Origin: Isoetes taiwanensis | Taxonomy: Eukaryota; Streptophyta; Lycopodiopsida; Isoetales; Isoetaceae | NCBI GenBank assembly: GCA_021234155.1 | Contig: JAJEKV010000025.1 | Span: forward strand, 17,723,094-17,787,093 | DNA length: 64,000 nt | Reading direction: 5' to 3' | Shown: positions 34,143 to 47,611 of the stretch, piece after piece | Numbering within the stretch: the first letter of the stretch is position 1 | Layout of the letters: every line of letters starts with the position of its first letter | Notes under the pieces: model-generated | Told to the model about the DNA's origin: nothing | Databases searched by the model: none | What the model saw: the letters and a program-made list of their open reading frames with translations, nothing else | Position numbers and translations under genes: made by a program

Positions 34143-35480
34143 ATGGCCACTTCTTCATTCAAGCGATGGTACAAAGCCACGACTCATGTGGTCAAGTTTA
34201 CATCGAATCTGTCTTCGTGTCTTCCAAAGGAACTTGACATTGAGGCCACCATCAACGCCACTCCCTTCTACCAGAACATCATGTCTGAGTTCCATGCCAA
34301 GATAGGACCCTTTTTGGTAGAACTCCCACCTTGTGTAGGGTATTTTGCACCTAACACTGCCCTCAAGTCAGCCCCTCGCAAGATATCCCAAATGTAGATA
34401 AGTACTTAGAGAATAAAGCAGTCCCTTCCCAACTACATGTCCATCTCTGTCAATAGGAGGAGGTACTTCTCCTATACAAAGCTCGTGAGCCATCTTTCTA
34501 TCTCTTCGGGGTCAAACCCAGATAGGGGAACCCTCAGTGCAGCCTTTAGAAGTTGAACCCATAGCCATGGCCGCAGCAGAGGAGGAACGGATGCGACTCG
34601 AGTACGAGCAAGAAGAAGAGGAGGAGGATGAATACGAATCGGACCCTAAGACCCGGATCTAGAACAGAGAGGCGGCAAAGCGGAACAACAGATCCAAAAC
34701 TTCAAGAGGGACTCAAGAAAGCAACAAGAAGAGCCCCACCACTTTCGGGGGGGGCATTACAAGCTTGACACCGGTGTTCATAGCAAAGAGGCATATCTAA
34801 CCCTTCACGACATCAAGAATCTTCCACGCTGTCAGCGGCGTAGGCCTTAGGGTGGATGAGATTTTACACCTTCTACGACAAAAAGTGCATCTCGACGACT
34901 TCATCGATCGAGAAGCTCGTGACTTCCCTATCAAAGCATAAGAGAAGCCAGTGACCTTCACCGTGGAGACATCATCGATATAGAAGCTTACGCAGCATCG
35001 CATGCATGATGGCCGAAAGGGAATTGCCCCTGAGGAGGAGTTCATGGCAATTCAGAACAAATGGGCATCAAAGGCAAGTCCACATCAAATTATTACCGAA
35101 GCTCGCCAACACCCATCCCGGCAAAGATGGAGGCAAGATATCAACCTAAGGAGGCCGGTGCACCAAGACTTCGTGAGAGCTAGAGGAGATACCAAGAGAT
35201 GACTTCGCGGGAAGGCATGAGGCAACTTCCTCGTCCCGCGAAGAAACGTGGGCATGATAAGGCGCCGATACTACCTCCGCCGCTTTCGTTGGATCTAAGA
35301 ATAGCGGTTATTCACCGCCAATTTAGCCCAAGAGGTGAAGAAGGGGTCTTTATGCTTATCGCCCTCTCAGGGTTTGGACACCATGCACGATTACCTCCAA
35401 ACATCGACCATGTTGTCCTAATCAAGAGAGCGATTGCATTGACCATCTTCGACTTTGCATTCCCTTATAGGCGGGCGTAG
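34143..35480 (+). pseudogene. Extra pre-gag coding region of element E, unrecognised
   Basis: An open frame starts MATSSFKRWYKATTHVVKF at 34143 and runs 84 codons with normal-looking protein composition (SCLPKELDIEATINATPFYQ, FLVELPPCVGYF). After stops it continues with an acidic stretch EEERMRLEYEQEEEEEDEY (about 34576-34640) and later frames at 35002-35202 and 35199-35480. It sits upstream of the recognisable gag, where plant Ogre elements have an additional ORF. I do not recognise the protein. Several frameshifts are implied. Confidence 0.4.
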
Positions 35481-35892
35481 GCGATTGGCGTGAATGTTGC
35501 ATATACATCGATATAGGAGAATTCAAGACATGGAGGCAAGACTCAAGGAGGAACGTCAACAAATATCCTCGAAACTTAACAGATCATTAGGTACGGCCCA
35601 AGTGAAGAAATTTTTGGAGGACCACCCTGACTACCTCAAGAAGTTTGAAGAGTAAAAGTTTATTAAATTGCATGTAAAAGATTTAGTATATACATATGAA
35701 TATAATATATATCTCTTTTTGTATATAATTGCTCCCTCAAATTGTATAAACAAGTAAAACAACGTAACACACAAAACAAGAACTAATGATCGAAATGTAC
35801 TCTAATGTGCATGCAAATTAGAGTACCTAGAAACCTTTTGATGAACACAAAGAAGAACAAGAACGTGCCAGCCAAGGCGCTTCCGTAGGAAT

Positions 35893-37050
35893 TTGCGCCT
35901 GAAATCAGCGGTAACACCGAGGAGGAGCTATCCCAAATCAGATCGACATCCACGACATAAGGGCATTGCTAGCGTGGGCAATAGGAGGAATAGGAGGACA
36001 GACCGCAATGTGCCCTTGCCGGAAACGCCAACCGGCCGAACGCTGGCAATGAAGGAAGAGAAGCGTAGGAGAAGATCTCCCAGCTCGGGATCCTCAAGCT
36101 CCAGCTTCGGATACGTTTCGGCATCTAAGAGCGGGAAGAAGAGGCACGAGGTCGGCCGGCAGATCCAAACCGTGACAGGGACAGATCACGGTGATTACGG
36201 AAGAAAGTTGACTCATTAGTAATGTGTGGAAAGCCGAAAAGTTAGAGCAGTTTTCCAGGGAAAACAGATCCGAATGGAAGCAGAGGCATGGCTGGATGAG
36301 ATGAGTGAGTATGGCAACGCCTATGGCATGAAAGATAAAGACAAAGCGTAGGGTAGCAACAGCAAACCTCAAAGGGTGCAGCCGAATTTGGTGGAAGGGT
36401 ATGCCAAAGCATATGGGGCTGAAAGGGGACAGCTTGCAAGTTCGAAAGTTCGCCAAGGCATTCAAACATCATTATGTACCAAGAGAACATAAGTGCAACA
36501 TGATGCGCCAGTTCTATAGATCGCAACAAGGCAACAAATCAGTCAAAATACACGGAGGAATTCATGAGACTAAGGCTTTATGTGCCAAAGTTGAGTGAAA
36601 AGCATGCGGTGGAAGGCTATATTGAAGGCTTGAACGATGAGATCCATGAAGCTTGTAAGGGCAATAAACCCAAGTCCGTGGTCGAGGCGTAAGCAAAGGC
36701 CATAAGTTTGCAAGGAACAGTCCACAAGAGCGGCATCAAGGCAGCAATATTTCCGGGATAAGGGGAAGAGCACGGGGGGCTATAGCCCAAGGGCGGCAAG
36801 CCCAGGTAGCTAGCAAGACGCAACAATTCAAATTATGGGAAGCAAGGCAACACAAGTAGTGGCAAGCGGGAAAAAAGAAACAGTAAGCTTCAAGGAGCAA
36901 GGAGCCAAGTCTAACTACTCCCAAGCGGTGAGGCAATTTCTGCGAATCCATTCCCAAGGAGAAGAAGCGGAATGTATAGAGAAGCGGCTTGTGTTTGAGA
37001 TGCTTCCAGCCGGGCATAGGACCAACAATTGCCCCCGATTATGAATGCGG
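35893..37050 (+). pseudogene. Element E gag (broken)
   Basis: The order and composition fit a gypsy gag. A basic N-terminal frame (35893-36219) is followed by capsid-like fragments (EAEAWLDEMSEYG near 36275) in shifting frames. A zinc knuckle ends the region: CLRCFQPG (about 36989-37012) and, one base out of frame, HRTNNCP, together giving C-x2-C-x4-H-x4-C with a frameshift inside. Not functional. Confidence 0.7.
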
Positions 37051-40000
37051 CATTGGCGAGCTGGGATGGGAGACACCATCTGACGCCTTGACGACGGCGA
37101 AGCCTGATTACATCCATGGTGAGTGCCACATCTTTGCAGCTATTGATACAGAAATGCGTAAAGTCGGTATAAGGTGATCTCAACGACCGGAAAAGCCCAA
37201 GAGAAATCCTTTATAGTATTGATAGACTCGAAGGCGGTCATAATTTTGCATCCCCTAGGATGGTAAGCATGTTGAAGTTAAAGCCGTTAAAGTCCAAGCC
37301 CGAAAGGCCGGTCGTGCTAGCCAATGGAGCAATTAGGCATACAAAATAGGAAAAGAATAAACTTCAATGTAGATTTGCCGTGTTAATGTTGCACCGAGCG
37401 GAAGTCATGAATATAGGCAAGTATGATCTCATTATTGGAATGGAATATCTTGGACCAGCAGGAGCAATCATCGATTGTGGGAAACGTAAGGTGACCTTAA
37501 CAACGCCCGAGAGGGCAAAGTCATCGAAATCACAGTAAAGAAGTAACCCCAATCATGCAATGCATGAGTAGTGAAAAATTGCTTAAGTGCATAAGAAAGC
37601 GGCAGTGGCCTATCTCCTTAAGCTTGAGCTCCAAGATCGAGCCGGAGAGAAATAAAGAGATCAAAGAATCTAGCAAGCTTCCCGGCCAATAGCAAAGTTG
37701 ATCGAGGAATTTCAATGACTTGTTCCCCGATGAGATTAAGCGACTTCAGCCCTATAGAGGAGTCGAGTGTGAAATAGCACTTGAACACGGGGATGGAAGC
37801 CTACAAGCAAGGCACCTTATAGGATGTCAACCGAGGAGTTGACAGAGTTAAAGAAGCAGTTGCAAGAATTGCTAGACCTAGGGTTCATAAGACCTAGTGT
37901 CTCCCGCTCGAGCCCCTATTCTCTTTGTGAAGAAGAAGGATGGGAGCCTTAGGATGTGCATTGATTACCGCCAGCTTAAATAAGCACACCATCAAAAATA
38001 AGTATGCCTTGCCTAGGTCGATGACTTAATGGATCGATTCTGGGAGCAAAGATCTTCTCCAAAATAGATCTCGGATCGGGATATCACCGATTAGGATCAA
38101 GGAGGAAGACATTCATAAGACAGCGTTCAGGACAAGATATGGGCACTATGAGTTCCAGTTATGCCCTTTGGATTGTCTAATCGCCAAAGAACATTCATGA
38201 GGTTAATGAACAGCGTCTTCCGCGAATTTCTAGATTCCTTCATCATAGTCTTCTTCGACGATATCTTGGTTTCTGATGAAGTCCGTGGAGGAGCACGCCC
38301 AACACTTGAGGAAGGTGCTTGAAAAGTTAAGAAGGCATCAACTCTTTGCGGTTTATCGGTGCCACTTCCGCGAACGGAAAAGAGTGGAGTACTTGGGGCA
38401 CGCGTGATCACAGCAAAAGGCATTTCCACAGACCCTGCGAAGATAGAAGCCGTGATCGGCTGGCCGGCACCAAAGAATACGCATGAAGTCAGGAGCTTCC
38501 TAGGGCTAGCAGGCTATTATAGAAGATTTGTCGTGAATTTTGCCAAGGTAGCAAATATTAATCCGGATCTCACAAAAGGTGGGAAGATAAAAGATCGGGC
38601 AGCCCATTGGCAAAACAAGGCCCGAAAGCATTTGAGACGCTTAAAGGAAGCTTTGACGGCGCCAAGATTGGTCTTGCCGATCCGACCAAAGATAAGCTTG
38701 TAGCAACAGATGCTAGCGGGATAGCAATGGCAGCGCTCATGCATGCAGGAGGAAAGAGTAGTGGCCTATGATTCCAAGAAGTTGAACGACGCCGGCAAAT
38801 ACTACCAACGCATGATCAGGAGCTCCTGGCTATAGTAAGGGCTTTAAGAATTTGGAGGCATTATTTATTAGGAAGGAAATTCCAGTTAGACACAGATCAT
38901 CAAAGCCTCCAATACATATTTACGCAGCCGCTCCTTAATTTGAGGCAAAGGAGATGGATGGAATTCTTGGAAGAATATGACTTTGAGATAAGCTATAAGC
39001 CAGGGAAGCTCAATGTGGTTGCGGATGCCCTTTCCAGGAAGCCATTGGCAACCAGAATTCATTGTAATGCCATATCAACACTCGTAAGTGAGTTTGGCAA
39101 GAAGATTGAGGAAACATTGCCGACGGACCTCGACTTCAAGGAAGTTTGGGCGAGCCTTTCCAAAGAGGCCAGGACCGACAAGGAAAGGGAGATGTTCAGG
39201 CACTACAAGAAGGAAGGGAACTTGCTATATTATAAAAACAAATTGTGTGTACCAAAATCTTCGCAAGTTAGAAAGCTTATTTGGAATGATACACACAATA
39301 GTCCCATAGCAGGGCATGCAGGGTTCATGAAGACATATTTCAAGATTAGAAGCAGTTATTATTGGCCCGGCATGAAGAAGGAAATAGCAAGATATATTAG
39401 AGAGTGCCGCTATGCCGCCAGGACAAAGGCGGAACAGCTCCGATCCCGTGCCTTGGAACCATTGCCCGTGCCAAACGCTAAGTGGGAGGTGATAAGTATG
39501 GATTTTATTACAGGACTCCCAAGAACAGCAAGGGGCAAAGATGCCTTGATGGTGGTAGTAGATAAGTTGTCAAAGATGGCACACTTTGTGCCGTGCAGGA
39601 CAACAGATACGGCATTAGACACAGCCAACCTATTTGTTAAGGAGATTTTTAGGCTCCATGGCATGCCAAGGGAGATAATCTCGGATAGAGACTCCAAGTT
39701 TATGAGTGCCTTTTGGCGGGGACCTATTCACCACCATCCGGCAGACGGCTTTCGATGAGCACGGCGTATCATCCCCAAACAGATGGTCAGACGGAGAGGA
39801 CAAACAGGATCATCGAAGATATGTTAAGAAGCTATGTATGGAACAAGCAATCCAAGTGGGATGATTTCATCTACTTAGTAGAGTTTGCCTACAACAGCAC
39901 CAAGCAGGAGTCATCGCAGATGAGTCCTTTTATGATTAATTACGGTGTCGGTGTCTTACCCCCGATACTTGGCACAACCCCCAGGTCCAAGGTGGAAGTC

Positions 40001-40507
40001 TCCCAAAGAGATGCTTTCGAAATGCAAGACTTGGTGGAGGAAGTGAGAGGATATCTCCTTGCAGCAAGAAGCGTGCGTAAAAGCATCGCCGACAAGCATA
40101 GGGACGGTAAGAGAATTTGAAGTGGGAGACAAAGTGTGGTTGAAGATCAAAGTCAAGCAGGCCAAGCTCCGCATCGGCAATTGCAAGAAGCTTGCTCCAA
40201 GATGGGCTGGACCCTTCAGAATAGAGAAGAGGGTAGGTAACCAATCCTACAAGTTGGACTTGCCAAACATCTTAAGATACATAAGGTTTTCCACGTAAGT
40301 TTGCTAAAGAGGCACACCCCAAACCCCGAGGAAGTATTGGAGACAAATGAGTTTTTAGAAATGACGGACGAGCATATTGAAATCGTTCCTGAAGTCCTTC
40401 TTAATAGATCTTATAAGAAGACAAGAAGGTCAAAATTCCTCCAATACCTTGTGAAGTGGAAGCACTTACCGTGGAAGACGCCACGTGGGTACTTGAGTCG
40501 ATCTTAA
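37051..40507 (+). pseudogene. Element E pol: protease, RT, RNase H, integrase, chromodomain (broken)
   Basis: Protease trace near 37205 (FIVLIDSKA). RT from about 37820 ([20 protein letters not shown]) through KIDLGSGYH to VFFDDILV (38245-38268). RNase H at 38440-39050 ([11 protein letters not shown] connection, ATDASG, DTDHQSLQY, VADALSRKP). A 272-codon open frame (38940-39758) holds the rest of RNase H and much of integrase (SMDFITGLPRT, SDRDSKF). After a deletion at about 39720 the frame 39713-40120 continues with STAYHPQTDGQTERTNR. A C-terminal chromodomain-like segment, EVLLNRSYKK..FLQYLVKWKHLP, lies at 40385-40507. At least ten frameshifts or stops. It is diverged from copies A-C, so it is a different chromovirus lineage. 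Confidence 0.9.
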
Positions 40508-41431
40508 GAAACGGTACCGAAGTTTATGGAGCAATGCAAGGGTCGGCTCGTCACCGGCAGCGACATCAGCAACCAAGAAATCGGCTCGGGCATGTCGATT
40601 TGGGTTTAGATTTAAGCATGTGTAGCTAAAGCTAATCTACGATGCAGCCTATGCCGTGCATGGGTTGCATGCATTGTTATCCGATGATGAGACCACTACG
40701 GTGCTCTCTAGGCGTGGTGTAATGTCAATGTAGGCATGACCACATTTCGCTTGTTTGAGTGGAAGGTAGATTAGAAGTCTACTTACGTCCCCATCGGAAG
40801 TAGACGACCTCGAGAAAAGAGGTCATTCGTGTATGCATTGATAGGAAAAGCACCTCTAGTCAATGCCTACTGGGGAGGGCCCTTCACGCCCCATATACGG
40901 GAAGGACCCAAGTCCCACGCTAGGCAACTACGTGTAGGCATGAGCGCATATAGGCATAATAGGGCTACCGCTCTTCACCGATGGGAGAAACATAATCTTC
41001 CTATGCCGAGATATATGCCTTGCATCCATATAATTGTATTTAATGGATGGTTCCCTTACAACCAACCCTTATAATAATAATTAAATATATACTAACGTGG
41101 CGTATATCCCGCAGCAACTAGAAGGACCGAAGCGCGGGAGGGTAGCGCTACAAGAACTCACAACGCATAGTTTTGCCATAATGTGTTGTGAGGAGGCTTA
41201 CGAAGTTTTAGTTAAAACCTTAAAGCTATAATTGATGTTAATTTTGTTATAGTCGATTATGAAGTAGAGGACGGAAGAGCCTCTCACCATAGTACAATTA
41301 CAGTAAACTATAAATATTACCTGAGGTGATTAATATAATATGGATATGTAAGTGTTGTAATTGCAGGATATGCAGGTACCCAAGGTGGGGAGACGCGTGA
41401 TGCCGGCGACATCAAGTCAAGGTGGGGAGAA

Positions 41432-43027
41432 TGTGACGTTCCAAAGATAATATACCTAAATACGTATATTATAATTTGCCACGTCACACGTACATGTCAC
41501 AAGTGACATGTACTTGAGAGTAGGACAACGTTGCACCTAGGAGCTAAAGGTTGCACCTAGGGGGCAACCTTGGATGTTGGGTATGTAATTAAACATACAC
41601 AACAAAAGGTTCCTTGTTCATCCATTTCCAAATGGCTTAAAGCCATTTGCCCATGTAGATGCCCTAACCTAGATAGGGTCTATATAAGGGCTAAAACCCC
41701 TAGACCCTAGCTCTCCTTTCACTTTGCCAATTAGGGTTTTCTAGAGCTTCCTTTCCTCTTTTCGCATTCGGGGCTTTCCGGGCCAATTCGCCAAGGTAAG
41801 GTTCGAATCGCATTGCCAGTTCAAAAAAGTCGGATTTGCACAACAAAGTTGCCGAGTAGCAAATGCCTTTGGCAAGATCGGGAGCATGGGCGCCTTCGAG
41901 GATCGAGGAGCAAGCCAAGGAGCAGGTATCTAGTTGTTCGTTGTGCAAAACCGTCTTTAGGCGTGGCAATATGCCGGTTTTAGTATGTTAGATCATCTCT
42001 GAAGCCTTGTAGATCCCTAGATCCGAGACTCTAACGAATGAACCTAACATTGGATGTTAAGTAGATAGATTGATATGATTCTCTATCTACGCTTACGTGA
42101 TATTGCATGTATTTCACTCTGTGATCTCCTTGTTGTGGGAAGGGGGGTAGAGACCTAAAGGCTGTGTAGAAGATGCTCCTAGCATAGCACCTTAGTTCCC
42201 ACATAATTGCGGCCCGTGCACAGGAGCCCACCTGGCTGTGGGTGAAGGGGCAAGGCCGGTTGATAAGGGGAACTTGTCTCATCGTGACCGACCCCTCCGG
42301 GTAGTAAAGCCTATCGGGGTCTTTCTTGGCTAGGCTTAATGGCTTGTCACCTGGCGTGTGGGCAAGGTATGAGCTCGACACTTTCGTGGGGTGGTGGATA
42401 TGACCTTCCGGTGAGTTCAAGTCGAATAAGGCGGTGGCCCTCTAGCCGCTGCGATGAGCATGGATACCTCTGGAGGAGAGGCAGCTCTCTTCCTGCCTCA
42501 TCGGGGTTGGGGAGATGCAACCCAGCAGTAGTAGCCCCTCTGGCTATTCACCCGGCAGGCTACGGCCAAGTCCCAACACTTTTCAGCCTACTCTGCAAAG
42601 TGTGCACGGGAGGGGCGGATGGAGTGGACTACCCTAAGCCATGTTCTATGCCAGCCAAATCCATTGCCATGAATTCTGTCTGCAATGAACTCTGGAGGCC
42701 TAGCCGTCAGTCATCCCCCTTGAGTCCGAGCCCTGGGTAGGATCTTTCCTTTGTATTATTGTTATGAAGGTATTGCTGACTCTGTGATGTTGCTATTGCT
42801 ATGGTGATTGTGTTTGTATATTATTAGTTGTGCTCACGTTTGTTTGTTACGCTTCCGCAGATAGGTCGATCCGATGGAAGACGGATGAAACACATCCACT
42901 CTTCCCTTGCTGACTCTGCCCCATGGGAGTGGAGTCAGGTGGATGGCCCCTGTCAGGCAGCTGCCAGGGGGAATGCTCCTCCTTCGAATACGATGCGGGC
43001 ATCGTATAAGGAGTAGGGGACGTCACA
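41432..43027 (+). repeat. Element E 3' LTR
   Basis: Preceded by AAGGTGGGGAGAA polypurine tract and followed by GCCGG target duplication. It differs from the 5' LTR by scattered substitutions and short indels, for example CCAAAGATAATATACC against CCAGCATAATATACG near its start. Confidence 0.95.
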
Positions 43028-44106
43028 GCCGGCAAATATTTCCGACTTCCAAAAATCGGGATTTTTTTCTTTTAAGATATTTTCACCCTTTCCAGAAACT
43101 CGGCATTCCTCGGGCTAGCCGATCATCCTAGGTGGTGGTTTAGGCATGCATGTCGGCCATCAGTGCACATAAGAATTCCGCTCTTCGAAAGAAAGAGATT
43201 TTCTTTTAAATGGGGAAAAAGGTGCGGATGGATGTGTTGATGTGAATCGGTCGGGTATGCGCAGATTTTTTTCTGTGGCAGAGTTCGGGTCCTGTGGCCA
43301 AAGCCAGGTAGATCGCTGGCCTTCTGTAAGCACATGTTTCCAAGAATTTATTCTTTATATCTTTCTTAAATGTCGATCCAGGGAGGCCTGGAGTTTGGGT
43401 TGCCTGCTCTGTCTATTGGGAAAATCGTGATGACAAAGCACGGGCGCTAACATATTTGAAAAGGTACGTGGCATATAAACCTTTTGTTCAGTAGTAGGAC
43501 ACAGAACATTGCTATCAGTGTTTTTTTCCTGATTCGACAATAAGTGCTATTTTCGATTTATAGCTATGCAACTTTTGTAGGCATCAATTAATTGCTGCAA
43601 TTGGCCATACTGATCTTCTAAAACGGTCATGATTGTAGGCATAGGTTTGTCCCATTTCAAGAATCTAGAAAGGTTTACGAGCTGGAGATTATCCATCTAC
43701 TCACGTGAGGTATCGAATTCCCTTGCTATAGATAAGTATTTCTGCTTCATAGCATAGCCATAAGCCATCATAAAGAGTTTCTTTATGTTTAGCAGTTGCA
43801 ACACATGGTTATTTGCATCTCCGAGGTCTGGAACTTAGCCCTCCCATTCTTTGTCCTTGATCTATTTCAGTTTGCTTAGGTAGGAGCAATTCTTTATAAT
43901 AATTGTACTAAATGCAGAAACTTCAGCACAAGATGCAAGATGCACGTTTTGTATGTATTGAAATGCTTCTCTTTTAGTCTTGGATCCATGCCAGTGCATC
44001 ATCTTAAACATAGCTGAGAGAACATAATATCTACACCAATGCATATCCGGCTTGGCCAGTTACCCGAAGTCCACGATTATTTCATTTCTCGATGTTAGCA
44101 ATGCAT

Positions 44107-44968
44107 GGACATTTATATCTGGCAGTATGGGCTGGCAGTATGGGCTGAGTCATGACATGACTTTATTCCAGAGCATATATTATCAACGGATCATTAATTC
44201 ACTTTGCATCCACCTTATTTATTTCCACACGCATACATGTCTGAAAGAAGGATTCTTCTACAATGATGATTGCCTTATGATCCTCAAGATTTACTGTCTA
44301 GCATTGAGCAAATGATTCTAGAACAGATTGGTGGTGATACTGTGGCATGTGGCACTGAAAGTAATTTTCGAGAAGGTATCGAGAAGGTATTAGAGACATG
44401 GTGGCATCAAGTTCACTAAGTCCATGCATTTGCAGGGCAGATAAGGCGGACGGTGTGAAATCCAATCTGTTTATTCAAATATAAATGTACAAGTCCAGAG
44501 ACATAAGGCACTAAGGGCAGAATGCTTACATCTTATGGAATGCATGTCCTATAGTCAACCGTCTATGTTGAAAGTAATCATCCATTTTTTATTATTGATT
44601 GTCGTGATACTGCCAGAGTGGATGTCATGGTTATAACCAGTTCATGTATAACCCGCAGTGTTTTCGTGCACCACCTCTATTTCATGCACTGAACACAGAT
44701 TACATGGACATTTATATCTGGCAGTATGGGCTGAGTCATGACATGACTTTATTCCAGAGCATATATTATCAATGGATCATTAATTCACTTTGCATCCACC
44801 TTATTTATTTCTACACGCATACATCTCTGAAAGAGGGATTCTTCTACAATGATGATTGCCTTATGATGCTCAACATTTACTGTCTATCATTGAGCAAATG
44901 GTTCTAGAAGAGACTGGTGGTGATACTGTGGCATCTGGCACTGAAACTAATTTTCGAGAAGGTATTAG
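44107..44968. repeat. Direct duplication (~270 bp) inside the Helitron
   Basis: 44107-44386 and 44705-44968 are near-identical (both include TTTATATCTGGCAGTATGGG and end near TTTTCGAGAAGGTAT). Copy 1 has two further small tandem duplications, of GGCAGTATGGGCT and of CGAGAAGGTAT. One frame of copy 2 continues as LLSIIEQMVLEETGGD to 45065 with a coding-like look, unrecognised. Confidence 0.85.
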
Positions 44969-45539
44969 AGACATGGTGGGTGCTCATAACTGTTTTATTA
45001 CAGCTAAGAATTCGCTTGGCAATATTTATTTTGGAGTTCATAATGCTATAATTAATGTTTCATGATTTTCTCTATGTGTCAGAGCCGGCTTTAGCTTCAG
45101 AGGTAAAAAATGACATGGATCCATGAATGGTATGAATCCATGAATTCGGCTTGAACCACTGCTTCAGTTCAGGCCATTCCAGGCTAATCCAACTACTGCT
45201 TAATAACAGGTTTCTCTGCCGAAGCCAACAAAAGCTCCTGCTGTCTTCAGATTGCTCATACCATTTGCCCTGGCCTTTCTTGGCTCTTAAAGGTCCTGCA
45301 TGTTATACAATGATTATTCCAGAATTCAAAAAATTGGGCCAGGTTAGTCTGTTGAGCTTTGACATTTCGAAATTAAGATCTTTGGTCCGGTTTATTAGGG
45401 CCTTTGGGGACTTCATACGGTTATTATCTGATACAATATTGAGAGTTCAAAAGCATGTTCACTGTTCACTATTCTTTGTTCAAATAAAAAAATAGAACTA
45501 TTTACTTCTATTCTTAAGCCAAATATTCTTTTTGTGACA

Positions 45540-46046
45540 GTAGTTTCTTCTGAATCCAGCATGATTCTGCAGAGTACTCTTAATGATCAGGTATGATCTT
45601 CGTCCTACAAGGTCTCGCTAAGATGGATCACAACATTTATGATGTTTGCCTATCTTTGGAATCCTTTGCCTTTGCCAAACTTTCTGCAATAATTGAATCA
45701 TGGATATCCACATTGTGAAACCACATTGCTTCGAATCCCTGATCTCATTTTTTATTAGGTTGGACAAAAGTTATCGTTATTTTTTTGTCCAGGCATCTGC
45801 CATGGGATTTATTCTAGAGAGTTTGCATTGAGAATTGTTGCATCAAGCAAGCTGAATCTGATATTCTACTCGGATATGCCTTCACGGATGATGAAATGGC
45901 AGAAAGATGATAATAGCTTTCTTTGCTTTTCTATAAACTCTGGACAGGCAACAAATTGTAAACTTTTCTTCAAGTCGGGAGATAGACTTAATGGCATTTC
46001 TAGAGGAGGTAGACATTTGCTTATGTGGCAGATTTGTTTAACTTAG
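45540..46046 (+). pseudogene. Possible captured exons, unrecognised gene
   Basis: A short exon-like piece (45541-45591) lies between TGACAG and GTATGATC borders. A second (from about 45794) follows TTTTTTTGTCCAG and reads ICHGIYSREFALRIVASSKL, then IFYSDMPSRMMKWQKDD and CFSINSGQATNCKLFFKSG. The second stretch has protein-like composition for about 85 codons. I do not recognise the family. Sense orientation with splice-like borders inside a Helitron points to a captured fragment of a host gene. Confidence 0.4.
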
Positions 46047-47369
46047 ATTAAATTTACAGGTCATAACAAAGGTTCATATGTAATAGGTATCTCTCCATTT
46101 TGTTTCTTCACTTCCAACAACCGCGCTGCTGGCATTCTAAAGGAGGTATTAATATTTAAAGTGGAGTTATTAAGATGTGGACTGATATCTATGTTCCAAT
46201 GCAGGACTAAGGGTTTCCAACTAGAATTTGAAGTATAGCACTTGACGTTCCAAGCAACAATTTTGTTGTAGCATCTCTATATCTTTTTTGTAAATTATAC
46301 ACATGAAATGTAGAAGGCTTTCTATGTTTACAGTGCACTTATTAGATGTAGTTTATATTAGATCTGATACATACATCTTATGTATCTTATTCTACAAAGT
46401 CATTAAACGCAGTATAGATGCATAAAGACATATTATTGAAAAATGGCTGCTTTTCTTGCCATGTATCATGCTTACAAACATCAAGCATGCAATAAGCTAC
46501 ATCTCTGCTCTATGGTTGCACATGTTCAAAGGCATTTGAACTTTTTTTTGTGGAAGCATTTGAGGCTACTTAGCTAGATCGTCTATTCAGTTTCATAAGG
46601 TTTTCTTAAATCGATGAATCTAAATTGCAAGCTCAAGATCTTTTAAAGATCAAGCTCAAGACCCTTTAAAACAGGGCACTTATAGGATAGGATTGACAAA
46701 GGGGATATCTACTTTGTTATGAAATTGAGTATAAACTAGGGGACATTGTTATGAAATTTTTCAAAGGTGTTATGTCTTTGTTTAATAAGGATGCACACCA
46801 TTAAACATTTGTAGAGTGCATCAAATCTTCCAAGTGAGAAGCCATTGACTAGCTATGCATTCTACCAGGAAATATCAATAGAATTTGATAATAACTTTAA
46901 TAGTGCTAAACATGTTGCTTTCATCTGTTCCAAAGTTATTTCATCAACAATTAGTAATTGTTCAAATGTTGATCGTGTGTGCTGGGAAAGAATGAGCCCA
47001 AAGAATGAGCCCATATTTGCCATGTGGGGCATCTATAGCATGCAACATGGCATCATTGCAATGTAACAACGTTTTTTTTAAATGCCATTGCCAAGCCTAA
47101 TGATGCTTTACAAATTCATTGGTTCTTTAGTCCAAAGTTCAAATGACAGAGAATAAGCTTGAAAAAACCCATGTATTTTTTATGTTGAACAAACAAATAG
47201 TCCCTATGGGCCAAACTATGAATGGCACATTTCATTCACATTGCCACGTTGCATTGACAAACTAATGCTCACCTTTTCCTCGCATAACTAACAAACAAAT
47301 TAAGGAAATACACCTTTTGCTATTTATACACCCAACCACTCCAAGCACACATAGCATGTTCTAGCTAAA

Positions 47370-47386
47370 GCCCGGCAACGCCGGGC
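47370..47386 (+). other. Upstream Helitron-type hairpin without CTAG
   Basis: GCCCGGCAACGCCGGGC has the same stem as the true terminator 240 bp downstream but is not followed by CTRR at the expected distance. Possibly a former 3' end that was bypassed. Confidence 0.6.
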
Positions 47387-47611
47387 ACTGTCCTTCGTCA
47401 TCTACAAATTGCTAGAGACTCCAACATGGCGCGGACAAGAAAACACGAGTATTTTAGAACGCATTGAAAATGCTACATTCTTATACATAAAACATATGTC
47501 GCAGGAATGCAAATTTCCTGCTCCATATTGCTCCTATGATCTTCAAATGCATATTTTCATGCTCCAAATCTTCTTTTGTTACTAAACAACCGCCTTCCAA
47601 ATCGTTACTAG

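Larger units (their letters stand above)
29771..43027 (+). mobile_element. Element E: 13.3-kb Ty3/gypsy chromovirus nested in the Helitron (TSD GCCGG)
   Basis: 5' LTR 29771-31361 (1591 bp) and 3' LTR 41432-43027 (1596 bp), both starting TGTGACGTTCC and ending CGTCACA. GCCGG flanks the element at 29766-29770 and 43028-43032. It has a tRNA-iMet primer-binding site and a polypurine tract (41419-41431). The internal region is unusually long before gag (about 4.5 kb) and contains repeated hairpin modules and extra open frames. gag and pol are heavily frameshifted. The two LTRs are close in sequence apart from scattered differences, so the insertion is not recent but much younger than the LINE fossils. 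Confidence 0.95.
43033..47369 (+). other. Helitron payload, probably captured gene fragments
   Basis: The Helitron body to the right of element E has no Rep/helicase gene that I can find. It has several stretches with coding-like composition bordered by plausible splice signals, which is typical of gene fragments captured by plant Helitrons. Two such stretches are listed separately. Other stretches, for example minus strand near 43560-43870 (LFMMAYGYAMKQKYLSIARE), also look coding-like but are not recognised. Confidence 0.45.
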
